DNA of 64,000 bases from Acidobacteriaceae bacterium (GCA_025462885.1 JAOAPN010000005.1:149679-213678); one strand, 5' to 3'; shown: positions 1-9,322, counted from the stretch's first letter. Program-made: numbers and translations. The notes: generated by a model not told the origin, from the sequence alone.

Positions 1-1
1 G

Positions 2-115
2 TCAAATGACGATCAGGTGACGGTCTACGTGGTCATCCGAGAAGTCCCCGAAGTCAACTGGGGCATGTATGGCAAACAGGTCTCGCTCGCGGCGCTGCGC
101 GCTGACGGCTCATGA
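2..115 (+). CDS. C-terminal end of a tautomerase-like protein (partial)
   Basis: An open frame runs in from the left edge and stops at TGA 113-115. The 37 visible residues include VTVYVVIREVPEVNWGMYGK. This beta strand followed by an E-V/D-P-x-x-N/D-W-G pattern is typical of the C-terminal half of small 4-oxalocrotonate-tautomerase-like proteins, which act as trimers or hexamers on enol/keto substrates through an N-terminal proline. The start and the catalytic proline lie outside the window, so the family is inferred from this short stretch only. The next gene starts about 320 bases later on the same strand. Confidence 0.5.
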   Translation, partial: SNDDQVTVYVVIREVPEVNWGMYGKQVSLAALRADGS

Positions 116-438
116 GAGTGCACATGGCAAATACAGAGTTTCCGCACTAAACTGTAAATGTCAGGTAGACGACATGTTCTTTCACTCTCTTTTGGGTACA
201 CGGCAGTCCCCCTTGAAAGGGCTTCTGCGACGACAGTTCTGCATCCTCCATCCAACTCTGTTGGCGGAAAGTCAAATAGATCTTCTTGACGTCTACGATG
301 TCCCTCGGTTTGCGATGAGGGAAAACCTAGGTGACAAGAAAAAAGCCACTGAGGCGAATGGGTTTCCTAACTTCAAGCGGAATAATGCCGCATGGTCGGG
401 AGGGTTGTTCAATCGGAGCTCAGTAGGAAATTAAGTCC
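116..438. other. Intergenic stretch, nothing recognised
   Basis: Between the tautomerase-like end and the winged-helix/STAND regulator I see no convincing coding frame, RNA gene or strong inverted repeat. It presumably carries the promoter of the downstream regulator. An AGGA about ten bases before ATG 439 is the likely ribosome-binding site. Confidence 0.4.
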
Positions 439-3306
439 ATGGGAGTTAGCCCGGTTCTCAATCTCGCTTTTGCGTTCGGGCCGTTCAGGCTGATTCCGAG
501 CCAGAAGATCCTCGTCCGGGAGGACCGACCCGTGAAGCTGGGTGGTAGGGCTCTGGACATCTTGCACCTGCTGGTCATGCGAGCTGGTCAGGAGATCAGT
601 AAGAACGACCTGATCGAGTTCGCATGGCCCAATGTATTCGTCGACGAATCCAATCTGAAGGTCCACATCAGCAGCCTGCGCCGGGCACTGAATGATACTT
701 TTCCTCAAGCAACCTACATTGCGACGATTGCGGGGCGCGGATACCAATTCGTGGGACAGGTTCAGGCGGAGCACGTCGAAACTACTGGCTTCACGGGCGA
801 TGAACAGCTGGTTGTTTCCAGCCTTCCAGCGCTCTCTACTCTCATTGGCCGTCAGCGCGATGTCGAAGGCGTGGCCCGAGCACTCGACTTCACAAGACTT
901 GTGACTCTGGTCGGTCCTGGCGGCGTGGGGAAGACCAGCCTCGCGATTGCGGTCGCACACGCGAGACGTGGCGAGTTTCCTGACGGCGTTCGTTTCGTGG
1001 ATTTGTCCGCGACCGACGACCCAGCGCTCGTTCCACACCTAGTGGCCACGGCCCTAGGCGTTCGCGGCGATCCTGCAGACTTGATCTCGGCCGTGGTCGA
1101 ACACCTGCGAAACCGGCGCATCTTGGTCGTCCTGGACAGTTGCGAGCATTTACTCCACGCGGCCGCGGCGGTTGCGGCACGATTCGTCGAGGCGAAGATC
1201 AGCAGTTGTTTGCTGGCGACCAGCCGAGAGCCACTTGGAGTCTCTAGCGAGAACGTGCAACGCGTCGAGCCTCTCGCGTTTCCGCCCCGGGCGGAAGTGC
1301 GAAGCGTAAACGAAGCACTAGCCTATCCCTCGGTTGCGCTTTTCGCGTTGCGTGCACTCGAAACGGCCGACTACCGGCTGGCCGACGAAGACACCTGCGC
1401 CGTTGCAAGCCTCTGCGAAGCGCTGGATGGTCTTCCGCTCGCGATCGAGATCGTAGCTGCGAAACTCGATCACTTCTCTCCCACGGAACTCCTCAATTCC
1501 GTCGGCGCGCGCCTCAGCGAACTCCGGAACGAATTAGAGGGCGCGCATTCGCGGCATCGGACAATCTGGGCGACGTTGGACTGGAGCTACCAGCTACTTT
1601 CCACGCAGGAGTCGACCATATTTCGGCTCCTATCCGTCTTCACGGGTTCCTTCGAGTGGACCGATGTCACCGGCATGGCTCGACTGGTACAGTACGACCC
1701 GTACCAGACCACCGTGGCGCTCGGCGGCCTTGTCTCCAAGTCGCTGCTGTCCGTGGAGATCGACGGGGAACAGCTTCGCTACCGGCTTTTGGAAAGCTCC
1801 AGAAGCTACGCGGCGGAGAGATTGCTGCAGGATTCCCAGGCTCAAGCAGCACAACGTCACCATGCGCAGATTGTGCTATCGATGTTCGAAAGATCCGAGG
1901 CGGAATGGGCTTGGGCCGACAATCGCGTCTGGCGCGCGCGCTACGAGGCGCGGATCGGAGACTTACGCAAAGCGCTGGACTGGTGCTTCGGCGACGCTGG
2001 GGACGCATCCCTCGGCGTCGCCCTTGCCGCCTCTGCGGTCTTAGTTTGGAACGAGCAATCGTCAATTTTCGAGCAGCTCTTTCAGGTGGAACGAGCTTTG
2101 AACTATTGCGCTTCGCTCACGGATGCGCCGCGGCGAACGGCGGCGCTCGCATCATCTCGGGCTTGGTGCATGTCCCTCATCGGACAGCTCCATAGCGGAA
2201 CAGATGACGCCTGGGAAATTGCGCTCAACTATGCCCAACGCAGCGGCGATGTTGGTCAACATCTGTCCGTCATTTGCGGCCATGCGCATTTCCTCATCTG
2301 GACGGGCCGCCTGGAACAGTCCGTCGATGTTTTGGATAGTGCCATCCGGGTTGCCGTCCAGTACGGTGACCGGGGGTTGCTCTTCGACGCGGAGTGGCTG
2401 CATGCCTTGGCAGAGATGCATCTCGGCAAGTTGCTAGAGGTGCGGCCTAAGCTCGAACGGCTCGCCGAAGATCTAACCCATCAGTCTCCATCGACGATCG
2501 CGCGCTATCAGTTGGAGCCCTACCTCGGCATCAACATTACACTCGCTTTCACAACTTGGCTGACCGGTCAACCCGCACGCTCCCTCTCGATAACCGAGGA
2601 GATGCTGCTGAAGACCGGACAGAGCGATCAACTGATGGCTCAATCAACCATTCTCGCGATTGTCGCCATGCCGCTCGCATTGTGGAGTGGCCAGATCGAC
2701 GCCTTGGGCCAGTATTCGGCCACGCTTGGTAGGAATCTCGACCGCGAGAACCTCGCAGTCTGGGAGCCGGTACATCGGTTCTACGCTTCGGTCATCCGAA
2801 ACGCGCGGGGCGACCTCAACGCCCTCGACGAAATGCGGTCTTCTATCGATGTGATTGTTCGCGCCCGAAGTCTGTTGCGAACTCCGATGCATCTCGGCGT
2901 GTTGGCCGAAGCGCTGCTCGCAAGAGGCAAACTCGTAGACGCCGATGATGCAGTCGAATGGGGGTTGAAGCTGCAACGCCAGTCGAAGGAGAACTGGTGC
3001 CTGCCCGAACTGCTTCGAGTGAAGGCCGGGATAATGGCGGCGCTCGGAGAACGAGTCCAAGCCCGCAAAATGCTTGCTAGCGCACTCCGAAAAGCCGTCG
3101 CAATTGGCGCACGGTCTCTCCAGTTGCGGATAGTGAATGACATAGCGCAGATGGCGATCGCAGCAGGAAACAAAAAGGAGGCCGTCGACCTCCTCTTGCC
3201 CGTGTATGAGAGCTACGCAGAAAGAGCTTCGACTGAGGACCTGAAGAGGTGCGCTCGCCTGCTCGCCGCGAGCACGAGTCGGGTTCCGATACCGCTGCAA
3301 GGTTAG
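439..3306 (+). CDS. Winged-helix / STAND ATPase transcriptional regulator with TPR-like C-terminus
   Basis: A 955-residue cytoplasmic regulator. Residues ~8-105 form an OmpR/CadC-type winged helix (FGPFRLIPSQKILVREDRPV, then ALDILHLLV and the GRGYQFVG wing). This is followed by a STAND/NB-ARC-like NTPase with a Walker A loop at ~158-168 (GPGGVGKTS), a Walker B segment near residue 230 (ILVVLDSCEHLL) and the GLPLAIE motif near residue 330. Residues ~480-950 are helical and repeat-like, as expected for a TPR sensor region. No membrane segment is seen. Such proteins usually act as ATP-dependent switches activating a nearby target, with the C-terminal repeats sensing a ligand or partner. The target is not evident; the AraC gene downstream is on the same strand but about 600 bases away. 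The ATG at 439 has AGGA upstream and places the winged helix at the normal N-terminal position. Confidence 0.9.
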   Translation: MGVSPVLNLAFAFGPFRLIPSQKILVREDRPVKLGGRALDILHLLVMRAGQEISKNDLIEFAWPNVFVDESNLKVHISSLRRALNDTFPQATYIATIAGRGYQFVGQVQAEHVETTGFTGDEQLVVSSLPALSTLIGRQRDVEGVARALDFTRLVTLVGPGGVGKTSLAIAVAHARRGEFPDGVRFVDLSATDDPALVPHLVATALGVRGDPADLISAVVEHLRNRRILVVLDSCEHLLHAAAAVAARFVEAKISSCLLATSREPLGVSSENVQRVEPLAFPPRAEVRSVNEALAYPSVALFALRALETADYRLADEDTCAVASLCEALDGLPLAIEIVAAKLDHFSPTELLNSVGARLSELRNELEGAHSRHRTIWATLDWSYQLLSTQESTIFRLLSVFTGSFEWTDVTGMARLVQYDPYQTTVALGGLVSKSLLSVEIDGEQLRYRLLESSRSYAAERLLQDSQAQAAQRHHAQIVLSMFERSEAEWAWADNRVWRARYEARIGDLRKALDWCFGDAGDASLGVALAASAVLVWNEQSSIFEQLFQVERALNYCASLTDAPRRTAALASSRAWCMSLIGQLHSGTDDAWEIALNYAQRSGDVGQHLSVICGHAHFLIWTGRLEQSVDVLDSAIRVAVQYGDRGLLFDAEWLHALAEMHLGKLLEVRPKLERLAEDLTHQSPSTIARYQLEPYLGINITLAFTTWLTGQPARSLSITEEMLLKTGQSDQLMAQSTILAIVAMPLALWSGQIDALGQYSATLGRNLDRENLAVWEPVHRFYASVIRNARGDLNALDEMRSSIDVIVRARSLLRTPMHLGVLAEALLARGKLVDADDAVEWGLKLQRQSKENWCLPELLRVKAGIMAALGERVQARKMLASALRKAVAIGARSLQLRIVNDIAQMAIAAGNKKEAVDLLLPVYESYAERASTEDLKRCARLLAASTSRVPIPLQG

Positions 3307-3897
3307 TACTCTCATTGCAGCTTACCCTCCGAAGACTACTGGCAAGAATCCACAAAGGCTGACGTGCTGCTCGCCGTCACGGGAATCCTAATTGTCTTTC
3401 ATACAGCCAACGGAAGAACGGCGCGATCGCGGTCGTCAGACCGGTGCATCCGTGTGCGCTCAACTTACACCCTTACATCTCTTTATATACAACTGAGCAG
3501 AACCGATGATGCTTTTCCGCGGAGCATGTGAATGACCAAGCTGGCAATGGTGATGCTAGAGGTTGCGGGTGAAAAGCTGAACTGGTTCGAGCAGTCTAAA
3601 GGACTTCCGGTCGTTCCGGACACGTCGTGGGCCCGATTCCCGACCTTGAATAAATGTCTCCCCTTGGCCTCAAATTATCCGCTGGCGTCGTTTTACCTCA
3701 ATTTACCAAGGCCACCTCTGGTTCGGCGTTAGTGTGACTACATGAGCATGAGCGGAAAGACTCGTAATGCATCAAACGGGCTTGAAAATGGTGGCGCTCG
3801 CCACGTCAACTCTTATGGCAATCGCACTTCTGAAAAGAGCGGATGTCCGCAGGCGTTACAACAATCATCAAGCTCGCGAACCGAACGAACGAGAATC
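3307..3897. other. Intergenic region before the AraC gene
   Basis: About 590 bases without a supported gene. A 66-codon frame at 3532-3732 has a fair GGAG site before its ATG but no recognisable family or composition, so I do not call it. The AraC reading frame is open upstream to 3742, but that extension does not resemble the family. No terminator-like hairpin is obvious after the regulator stop at 3306. Confidence 0.35.
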
Positions 3898-4845
3898 ATG
3901 GATAGCACCGCAACAATGATGTCCAGAAGCGCATATCTCGAGGAATTAGCGGTAGCATTGGAACGACATACCAATGGCATAAGAGGGAGCAACCAACTCG
4001 AAACCGCGGTCGAAGGATTTTCGATAGTTCTCTCAGAGCACTCAGTGCAACCGGTCCGCCGCGCGTCGGAACCAGCAATATGTATGACGGTTCAAGGCGC
4101 GGAGTGGGCGATGGTAGGCGAGAAACGTTACGACTACCGGGCCGGCCAGGCATTCATCCTCTCCGTTGAGGAACCTTGCCGCTGTACCGTTCCCGTTGCC
4201 AGCCCAATACATCCTTACCTGGGACTGGTGGTTGAGCTCGATCGCGGCTATACGCAGCAGGTGATAGAAGAGCTTGGTATTCGTCTGAAACCCGCCCGCA
4301 AAGACAGGGCGTGTGATGCATTCGTGCTTGATTTAACCCCCCAGCTTTTGGATTGTGCTTTGCGAGCTGTTCGCCTTCTGGACACTCCAGAAGCGATCCC
4401 GATGCTGTACCCGGGGATCATGCGCGAGATCTGCTACTGGCTTCTGACCGGTCCCGCCTGTGATCAGATCGTTGACATAACAATGGCGAACGTTCACGAC
4501 AGACGAGTGCTTCAGGCAATACAACATCTTCGAGGCAAGTTCAGTGACCCGATCAGAGTAGAACAGCTTGCAACCGCCGCTGGCATGAGTCCGGCGACGT
4601 TTCACAGACAGTTCAAGTCGGCGACATCAATGTCGCCACTGCAATACCAGAAACAACTTCGCCTGCTCGAGGCTCGCCGTCTTATGATCACGAGCAACTT
4701 CAACGTGGAAAACATTGCATTTGAGGTTGGATATGTGAGTGCGTCGCAGTTCAGCCGCGAATATACGCGCATGTTCGGCAAGCCTCCTCGTCGCGACATG
4801 TCAACGTGCAAGTCATCCCAATCTACTGCGCCGCATGTCGCTTAG
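3898..4845 (+). CDS. AraC-family transcriptional regulator
   Basis: A 315-residue regulator. The N-terminal ~170 residues form the AraC_N-type cupin-like ligand domain (CMTVQGAEWAMVGEKRYDYR, RAGQAFILSV). The C-terminal ~100 residues carry two helix-turn-helix motifs (VEQLATAAGMSPATFHRQFK and VENIAFEVGYVSASQFSREY), ending with the FGKPPRR signature region. The frame is open from 3742, but the first 52 codons are low-complexity and unlike the family, so ATG 3898 (MDSTATMM) is preferred; no strong Shine-Dalgarno decides it. AraC_N regulators are often found next to oxidoreductases or cupin genes and respond to small organic molecules. Here a cupin gene follows 236 bases downstream on the same strand. 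Confidence 0.88.
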   Translation: MDSTATMMSRSAYLEELAVALERHTNGIRGSNQLETAVEGFSIVLSEHSVQPVRRASEPAICMTVQGAEWAMVGEKRYDYRAGQAFILSVEEPCRCTVPVASPIHPYLGLVVELDRGYTQQVIEELGIRLKPARKDRACDAFVLDLTPQLLDCALRAVRLLDTPEAIPMLYPGIMREICYWLLTGPACDQIVDITMANVHDRRVLQAIQHLRGKFSDPIRVEQLATAAGMSPATFHRQFKSATSMSPLQYQKQLRLLEARRLMITSNFNVENIAFEVGYVSASQFSREYTRMFGKPPRRDMSTCKSSQSTAPHVA

Positions 4846-5010
4846 GACGAGCAGTTCGTCGTCTTCCATCCCTCAGTGTAGGCGGACTTCTCGCTGTGAG
4901 TGCCATCATGCACTACTCACGATCAAGCGAATATTTCATTCTCACGGACGCATGTAAATGCGAACGGACTGGAGTTGCGCGTGGCATCACAGAAAGACAC
5001 ATTCGCTTAT

Positions 5011-5032
5011 GGCTTTGACCGAGGTCAAAGCC
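5011..5032. promoter_or_regulatory. 22-bp perfect palindrome upstream of the cupin gene
   Basis: Arms GGCTTTGACC and GGTCAAAGCC are separated by GA, 49 bases before the cupin start codon. No T-run follows, so it looks more like a dimeric operator or a 5' UTR hairpin than a terminator. The protein that would bind it is unknown; the AraC protein upstream usually prefers direct repeats. Confidence 0.5.
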
Positions 5033-5081
5033 GACGGCTGAAGAGGTCACCATAGTGATGGGGTAAGCCCAAGGAGCAACA

Positions 5082-5504
5082 ATGCAAACTAATACTGTCC
5101 TGTCGATATTTGGCGAGCAGGTTGAAATTCTCGTCTCCAGCAAATCTACAAATTATTCCTTTTGTGTCGGGAGGCAAACATCGCCGCCCGGCGGTGGTCC
5201 GCCTCCACATCTGCATGAACGGGAAGAAGAGATTTTTATCGTGATTGAAGGTCAGTATGAGTTCTTCGATCGAGATAAGTGGGTTCCTTTCGCGAAAGGT
5301 GAAGTCAAAACTTCTCTTCGCGGCAATTACCATGCCTTTCGCAACTCCGGAACGACCACCGGAAAGGTACTCTTCATGACGAATTCAGGCGGCCTGGACG
5401 AATATTTCGCGGAAATCTCATCCCTCGTCATGCCACGTGATTTGGATCGCCTCGTGGAGATCAGTAAACACTACGGTTATGTCTTTCTCCCCCAGGCGCC
5501 GTAG
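5082..5504 (+). CDS. Cupin-domain protein
   Basis: A 140-residue single-domain cupin. Motif 1 is visible as PGGGPPPHLHEREEEIFIVI (residues ~37-56), with the expected metal-binding His, His and Glu. Motif 2 is around KGEVKTSLRGNYHAFRNSG, whose His would be the fourth ligand. There is no signal peptide, so it is probably cytoplasmic. Such small cupins may be dioxygenase-like, isomerase-like or simple ligand-binding proteins; substrate cannot be told from sequence. The start is well supported by AAGGAG seven bases before the ATG. A perfect 22-bp palindrome lies in the leader and may control it. Confidence 0.85.
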   Translation: MQTNTVLSIFGEQVEILVSSKSTNYSFCVGRQTSPPGGGPPPHLHEREEEIFIVIEGQYEFFDRDKWVPFAKGEVKTSLRGNYHAFRNSGTTTGKVLFMTNSGGLDEYFAEISSLVMPRDLDRLVEISKHYGYVFLPQAP

Positions 5505-5676
5505 GCAATCTTGGCAAGCAAACGCTGGTTCATATTCAAGGTGGTTCCAGGAAACTCCTGACCGCATCCACGGAGGGAAAAGTGATGTTTGGCAATCACA
5601 TCTGGGGGCATGCGCGGTGCCTTCAACCCATATTGATGTGGAGGATGTGTCACAAAGGTTGTTGCGAGTGTTCCAA

Positions 5677-6546
5677 CTAAGAGCGAGTTCTAGTTTTGGT
5701 GGCGAAGTGCCAGGTGAGCGCACTCATTAGAGACAGAGCGATCGTTTCCAGAGTGAACTGACCCATGCTCGCAAGAGCCGTGATCACGGGAACCTTTGCG
5801 TAGAAAGGGTAGATGGCTGGCGCGAAGAGAACGTGACGGACGAGAAGGACGGTTACGGTGAATTGCAGAAATCGCACGGGGATTCGTGGAGACAGGCTGT
5901 CCCAGATGAGGGCGGCGACTAAGAGGGCGGCGAGGACGGGCTCAGCATACGTGAGGTAGGCGGGGACAAGAACATGCATGCCGTAAGGAAGGCCGTAGAC
6001 TTCGTCATGGGCGAGAAAGGAGAAGTGGGTAAGAACGGGTGCGTAGGCCCGCGCAATGAGAGGCTTGCATTCGATAAAGACCAGCAGGTACAGAGCGGTT
6101 GCCCCGAGGACTTGCAGCCAGATGTTTTTGAGCAGCGGTGCGATGGCGACAATGAGGAATGAGAGGAGGAGCCAGTTGAGAAGGCTAGGTACGTTCGAAA
6201 GAAAAGAGAAGGTCCAGGCGGTGGTGACGACGCCGTTCATAATGGGCGCCCGAAAGAATAGTTCCTGCAGCATGGTGATCACGAGGAAGAGCACCAGGCT
6301 GCGGGCGACAAGGGAGCGACGCTTGAGGGCGTTGGACGCGAGGGTATAGATGAAGATAACGCCGAGAACGGATGGGGCAGCATTGAGCCAAGCGCCGATG
6401 CCTGTGTGGGGAAAGCCTGACGGATAAGGAACGTGCAGACCCTGCAGCATAACAACGTGAACACTGAGAGCGAGGATCGCAGTAAGAAGTGCGCCGAGCA
6501 GGAATTTTGGCCAGCGGATTGAGCGGGTGCCAGATAAGGGAGACAA
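5677..6546 (-). CDS. Multi-spanning membrane protein of unknown function
   Basis: A 289-residue very hydrophobic protein with roughly seven to eight predicted membrane helices, for example FLLGALLTAILALSVHVVML near the N-terminus, VLGVIFIYTLA, LVLFLVITMLQELFF, and LAALLVAALIW in the C-terminal half. No signal peptide cleavage site, enzyme motif or transporter signature is recognised. The start is TTG (complement of 6544-6546), preceded by GAGGG at a fitting distance; no in-frame ATG lies nearby. It lies downstream of the TetR gene on the same strand with a 180-base gap. Its third codon positions look coding, so I regard it as a real gene of unassigned role in the inner membrane. Confidence 0.65.
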   Translation of the reverse strand: MSPLSGTRSIRWPKFLLGALLTAILALSVHVVMLQGLHVPYPSGFPHTGIGAWLNAAPSVLGVIFIYTLASNALKRRSLVARSLVLFLVITMLQELFFRAPIMNGVVTTAWTFSFLSNVPSLLNWLLLSFLIVAIAPLLKNIWLQVLGATALYLLVFIECKPLIARAYAPVLTHFSFLAHDEVYGLPYGMHVLVPAYLTYAEPVLAALLVAALIWDSLSPRIPVRFLQFTVTVLLVRHVLFAPAIYPFYAKVPVITALASMGQFTLETIALSLMSALTWHFATKTRTRS

Positions 6547-6726
6547 AATAACCCTCTTTTCTTGAGTGTTGCAAGAGATGCGCTTTTTGCGAGCGCATTG
6601 TTTACTCGGAAGGTTTTATTTTGATGGATTGCGAATGCCGACAAGCGCGCTTCCGGTGACTGACGAAGAGCTCCCAATGTCGGTTCAATATTGAGCGTGT
6701 TTGGCCGAAATCATCTGACGCACCAA

Positions 6727-7287
6727 TCAAATGGCACGTCGCGAGTTCGCGGTGAGCGCAGTGGCGGCGGATCCTGCGATGCTGGGACGACCGATGGCGT
6801 CGAGGAGATGCATCCCTTCGAGAAAAGTCAGGAACAGCGCGGCCGATGCAGCGAGATTCTCGTGTGCTTTGACCTTTAAGCGACTCGTCACCCAGGCAAG
6901 AAATTTATCTGCTATCTGTCCAGCAATATCGAGGTGTGGTTGAAGACCGCGCGACGCGCCCGACGCGAGATCGAGCCAAAGATGCATGAATGGCTTGATG
7001 CTGTCCGAAGCTACGACTACCCCTACCTCTTCCAGCAAGATGCGAAATGGGCGAGGCTTTCCGACTGGAACAGCTTCATCAAGCTGTGCGAGCATCCGCT
7101 CCGCAAGCCGGTGCAGCGTAACGGATAGAATCTCGTCCTTATCAGCGAAGTAGTAGAGCAACATGCGGTCACTCGTCCCGGCGGCAGCTGCTAGCGGCCG
7201 TAGGGTGGCCGCACTAAGGCCTTCCGACAAGAGATGATCTGCCATGAGTTCGACGGCGGCATCTCGACGCTCCTCGCGGGTTTTCAT
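6727..7287 (-). CDS. TetR-family repressor
   Basis: A 186-residue protein with the TetR N-terminal helix-turn-helix (LRPLAAAAGTSDRMLLYYFA at residues ~28-47, the YYF.DK hallmark of the family) and a variable helical ligand-binding C-terminus. It should bind palindromic DNA as a dimer and release it on ligand binding. The start is fixed by AGGAG immediately upstream of ATG 7287. Two related palindromes, at 7296-7313 and 7318-7351, lie directly in front of its ribosome-binding site, which points to autoregulation. The divergent SDR gene at 7521 is the natural candidate co-target. The ligand is unknown. Confidence 0.88.
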   Translation of the reverse strand: MKTREERRDAAVELMADHLLSEGLSAATLRPLAAAAGTSDRMLLYYFADKDEILSVTLHRLAERMLAQLDEAVPVGKPRPFRILLEEVGVVVASDSIKPFMHLWLDLASGASRGLQPHLDIAGQIADKFLAWVTSRLKVKAHENLAASAALFLTFLEGMHLLDAIGRPSIAGSAATALTANSRRAI

Positions 7288-7295
7288 ACTCCTGA

Positions 7296-7313
7296 ATGTA
7301 GCAGACGCTACAT
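7296..7313. promoter_or_regulatory. TetR operator candidate O1
   Basis: Perfect inverted repeat ATGTAGC-AGAC-GCTACAT, located two bases upstream of the TetR gene's AGGAG site. The same half-sites recur in O2, with centres exactly 30 bp apart (about three helical turns), so two dimers could sit on the same DNA face. Confidence 0.7.
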
Positions 7314-7317
7314 CGTT

Positions 7318-7351
7318 GTGCTAGGATGTAGCGGTCGCTACATCCTAGCAC
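7318..7351. promoter_or_regulatory. TetR operator candidate O2, 34-bp perfect palindrome
   Basis: Arms GTGCTAGGATGTAGCG and its exact complement flank a GT centre: 16 + 2 + 16 bases without a mismatch. The inner 18 bases repeat the O1 pattern ATGTAGC-N4-GCTACAT. Position between the TetR gene and the divergent SDR gene fits shared repression of both. Confidence 0.75.
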
Positions 7352-7520
7352 TTAACGTTCTTTCGCGAGCCATGATGTCCTTGCAAGGCACAAAGCAATG
7401 CTTCCAAAATTCGCCGGGCGTTGAGTTGAGCTGCCAGCCTTGTTGCTTACATTGCTACCTACATCTCGGCTATTACTTCAACCCCAACCTTAGACGCAGC
7501 ATTGCTCATGGAGAGGAACG

Positions 7521-8285
7521 ATGAAACTCAACGGCAAGACGATCTTGATTACGGGTGGCACAAGCGGCATTGGAATGGAGTTCGCAAATCAACTCTCCGC
7601 AGCCGGCAACACTGTCCTGGTCACGGGGCGCGGCGCCGAACGCATTCGTAAGGTTCGGCAAACGCTCCAGAACGTTCATGTGTTTCAGAGCGATGCGAGT
7701 GAACCTTCGGAGATCGCATCGCTGCAACGTGAAGTGCTCTCGAAGTTTCCAGCCCTGAGTGTGATTATCAACAACGCCGGCATTATGCGGAATTTAGATC
7801 TGAACAAGATTGAAGGGGGAGCGGATGTAGCACGGGAGATCGCGATCGATCTCAGTGGCCCTATCCTGATGACCCAACAATTCCTGGATCATCTGCTGCA
7901 GCAGAACGAATCACTCATTGTCAACGTCTCCTCGGGATTTGCTCTGGTTCCGTTTTCGATGTCGCCGATATACAGCGCAGCAAAAGCCGGACTGCACGCT
8001 TACACCAGATGTCTGCGAATGCAGATGAAGGGCACCTCGGTGAAGGTGATCGAACTTATACCGCCGGGGACCGAGACTCCAATGTTCCGGGGAGAATTCG
8101 CGAAAGAGTTCAAGGGCCAGAAGGCGATGGACGCTAAGGTCCTCGTCAAGAAGGCCATCGCCGGAATAGAGGCGAATCAGGACGAGATTCGACCGGGGCT
8201 AGCCAGAGTGCTGGGTGTAATGAGCCGACTCGCTCCGGACTTCATGATGGCGCAGATCACTAAGATGTCAACTCCAAAACCGTAG
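7521..8285 (+). CDS. Short-chain dehydrogenase (DltE-like SDR)
   Basis: A 254-residue classical SDR. It has the NAD(P)-binding TGGTSGIG motif at ~12-19, the NNAG motif near 89, the catalytic serine in VNVSSGF and the YSAAK active-site pair near residue 152. The C-terminus (ARVLGVMSRLAPDFMMAQIT) is characteristic of DltE-like SDRs, whose natural substrates are mostly unknown. GGAGAGGAAC precedes the ATG. It lies divergent from the TetR gene, with twin palindromes between them, so it is probably the repressed target. A second, more distant SDR follows on the same strand, and beyond that a fragment almost identical to this protein's C-terminus. Confidence 0.9.
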   Translation: MKLNGKTILITGGTSGIGMEFANQLSAAGNTVLVTGRGAERIRKVRQTLQNVHVFQSDASEPSEIASLQREVLSKFPALSVIINNAGIMRNLDLNKIEGGADVAREIAIDLSGPILMTQQFLDHLLQQNESLIVNVSSGFALVPFSMSPIYSAAKAGLHAYTRCLRMQMKGTSVKVIELIPPGTETPMFRGEFAKEFKGQKAMDAKVLVKKAIAGIEANQDEIRPGLARVLGVMSRLAPDFMMAQITKMSTPKP

Positions 8286-8495
8286 GAGGAGAGCGAGTTG
8301 AGCATCCTCAAGTGTGTGCGCCGCATGTTCGTTGAAACGAGTTCGCCGAGGTTCGTCCTGCGGTAACGGTAGACGCTCTATCGGAGGGATTGGGCGGCTT
8401 CCGAGTTGATAGATCATCACCAAGCGGCAGAAATCTCGACAGCGACCCATCGAGGCAGGTTCGTCTTCCGCGCAACCATCGCTAAGGAGCATTAC

Positions 8496-9305
8496 ATGAG
8501 CAAAGTAAGCACCAGCAAACTCGGTACCGCGGTCATTACCGGAGCATCCTCTGGCATTGGCAAGGTCTATGCTGATCGCCTAGCTACCCGGGGGTACGAT
8601 CTTCTTCTAGTTGCGCGCCGGGCCGACCGCCTGCAGGCCATCGCTCACGACCTTCAGTCTCTCCATTCGGTACACGTCGAATATCTGGTCGCCGATCTTG
8701 CTTCGCCCACTGGCCTTTCCGAGACCATTCGGAAGATCACTGCCGAGCCCTCGATCACCCTCCTGGTGAATAACGCCGGCACAGTGTTTTTCGGTCCGCT
8801 CGAGACTACCTCTCAAACGACGCTCACCACCATGGTCGCGCTGAATGTCACCGCGCTCACTGCTCTCACCATGGCAGTCCTTACGACATTCCAGAAGCGC
8901 AACTCCGGGATGATCATCAACATTGGTTCGGTCGGCGGCTTTAACGGTCTATCTATCTTGGCTGTTTACGGCGGAACCAAAGCCTATGTTCTCAATTTCA
9001 CTCAGGCACTTCAAAAACAACTCTCTGGAACAGGGATTCGGGTGCAGTTGGTAACCCCGGCCGCTACCGCCACAGAGATTTGGGACACCTCGGGCTTTCC
9101 TATCTCTAACGTCGATCCAGCCACCGTGATGAGCACTGAAGACTGTGTCGACGCCTCCCTCCAAGGCCTCGACGCCGGCGAACTCATCACCGCACCGGCT
9201 TTAGAAGATGAAGGCGTGCTGCGGAGCTTTGAGGCCGCCTCGGAGGCCCTCTTCAACGCCACTCAGACTGGACAGGCTGCATCACGTTATGGGCTCACAC
9301 GTTGA
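8496..9305 (+). CDS. Short-chain dehydrogenase
   Basis: A 269-residue SDR with TGASSGIG near residues 14-21, NNAGT near 92, a catalytic serine in NIGSVGG and YGGTK as the Tyr/Lys pair. The oxidised or reduced substrate cannot be inferred. The frame is open to 8406, but ATG 8496 is chosen because AAGGAG sits six bases upstream and the Rossmann fold then begins at the normal position. The 210-base gap after the first SDR is non-coding. This gene is directly followed by a C-terminal fragment of a DltE-like SDR, suggesting that it displaced, or was inserted into, a duplicated copy. Confidence 0.88.
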   Translation: MSKVSTSKLGTAVITGASSGIGKVYADRLATRGYDLLLVARRADRLQAIAHDLQSLHSVHVEYLVADLASPTGLSETIRKITAEPSITLLVNNAGTVFFGPLETTSQTTLTTMVALNVTALTALTMAVLTTFQKRNSGMIINIGSVGGFNGLSILAVYGGTKAYVLNFTQALQKQLSGTGIRVQLVTPAATATEIWDTSGFPISNVDPATVMSTEDCVDASLQGLDAGELITAPALEDEGVLRSFEAASEALFNATQTGQAASRYGLTR

Positions 9306-9322
9306 GCTCTTGGGAAGCGGCA

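Noticed and set aside
3532..3732. 66-codon frame with a fair ribosome site (GGAG) between two regulators
   Set aside because: No family resemblance, odd composition and no conservation evidence available; kept only as a remark in the intergenic entry.
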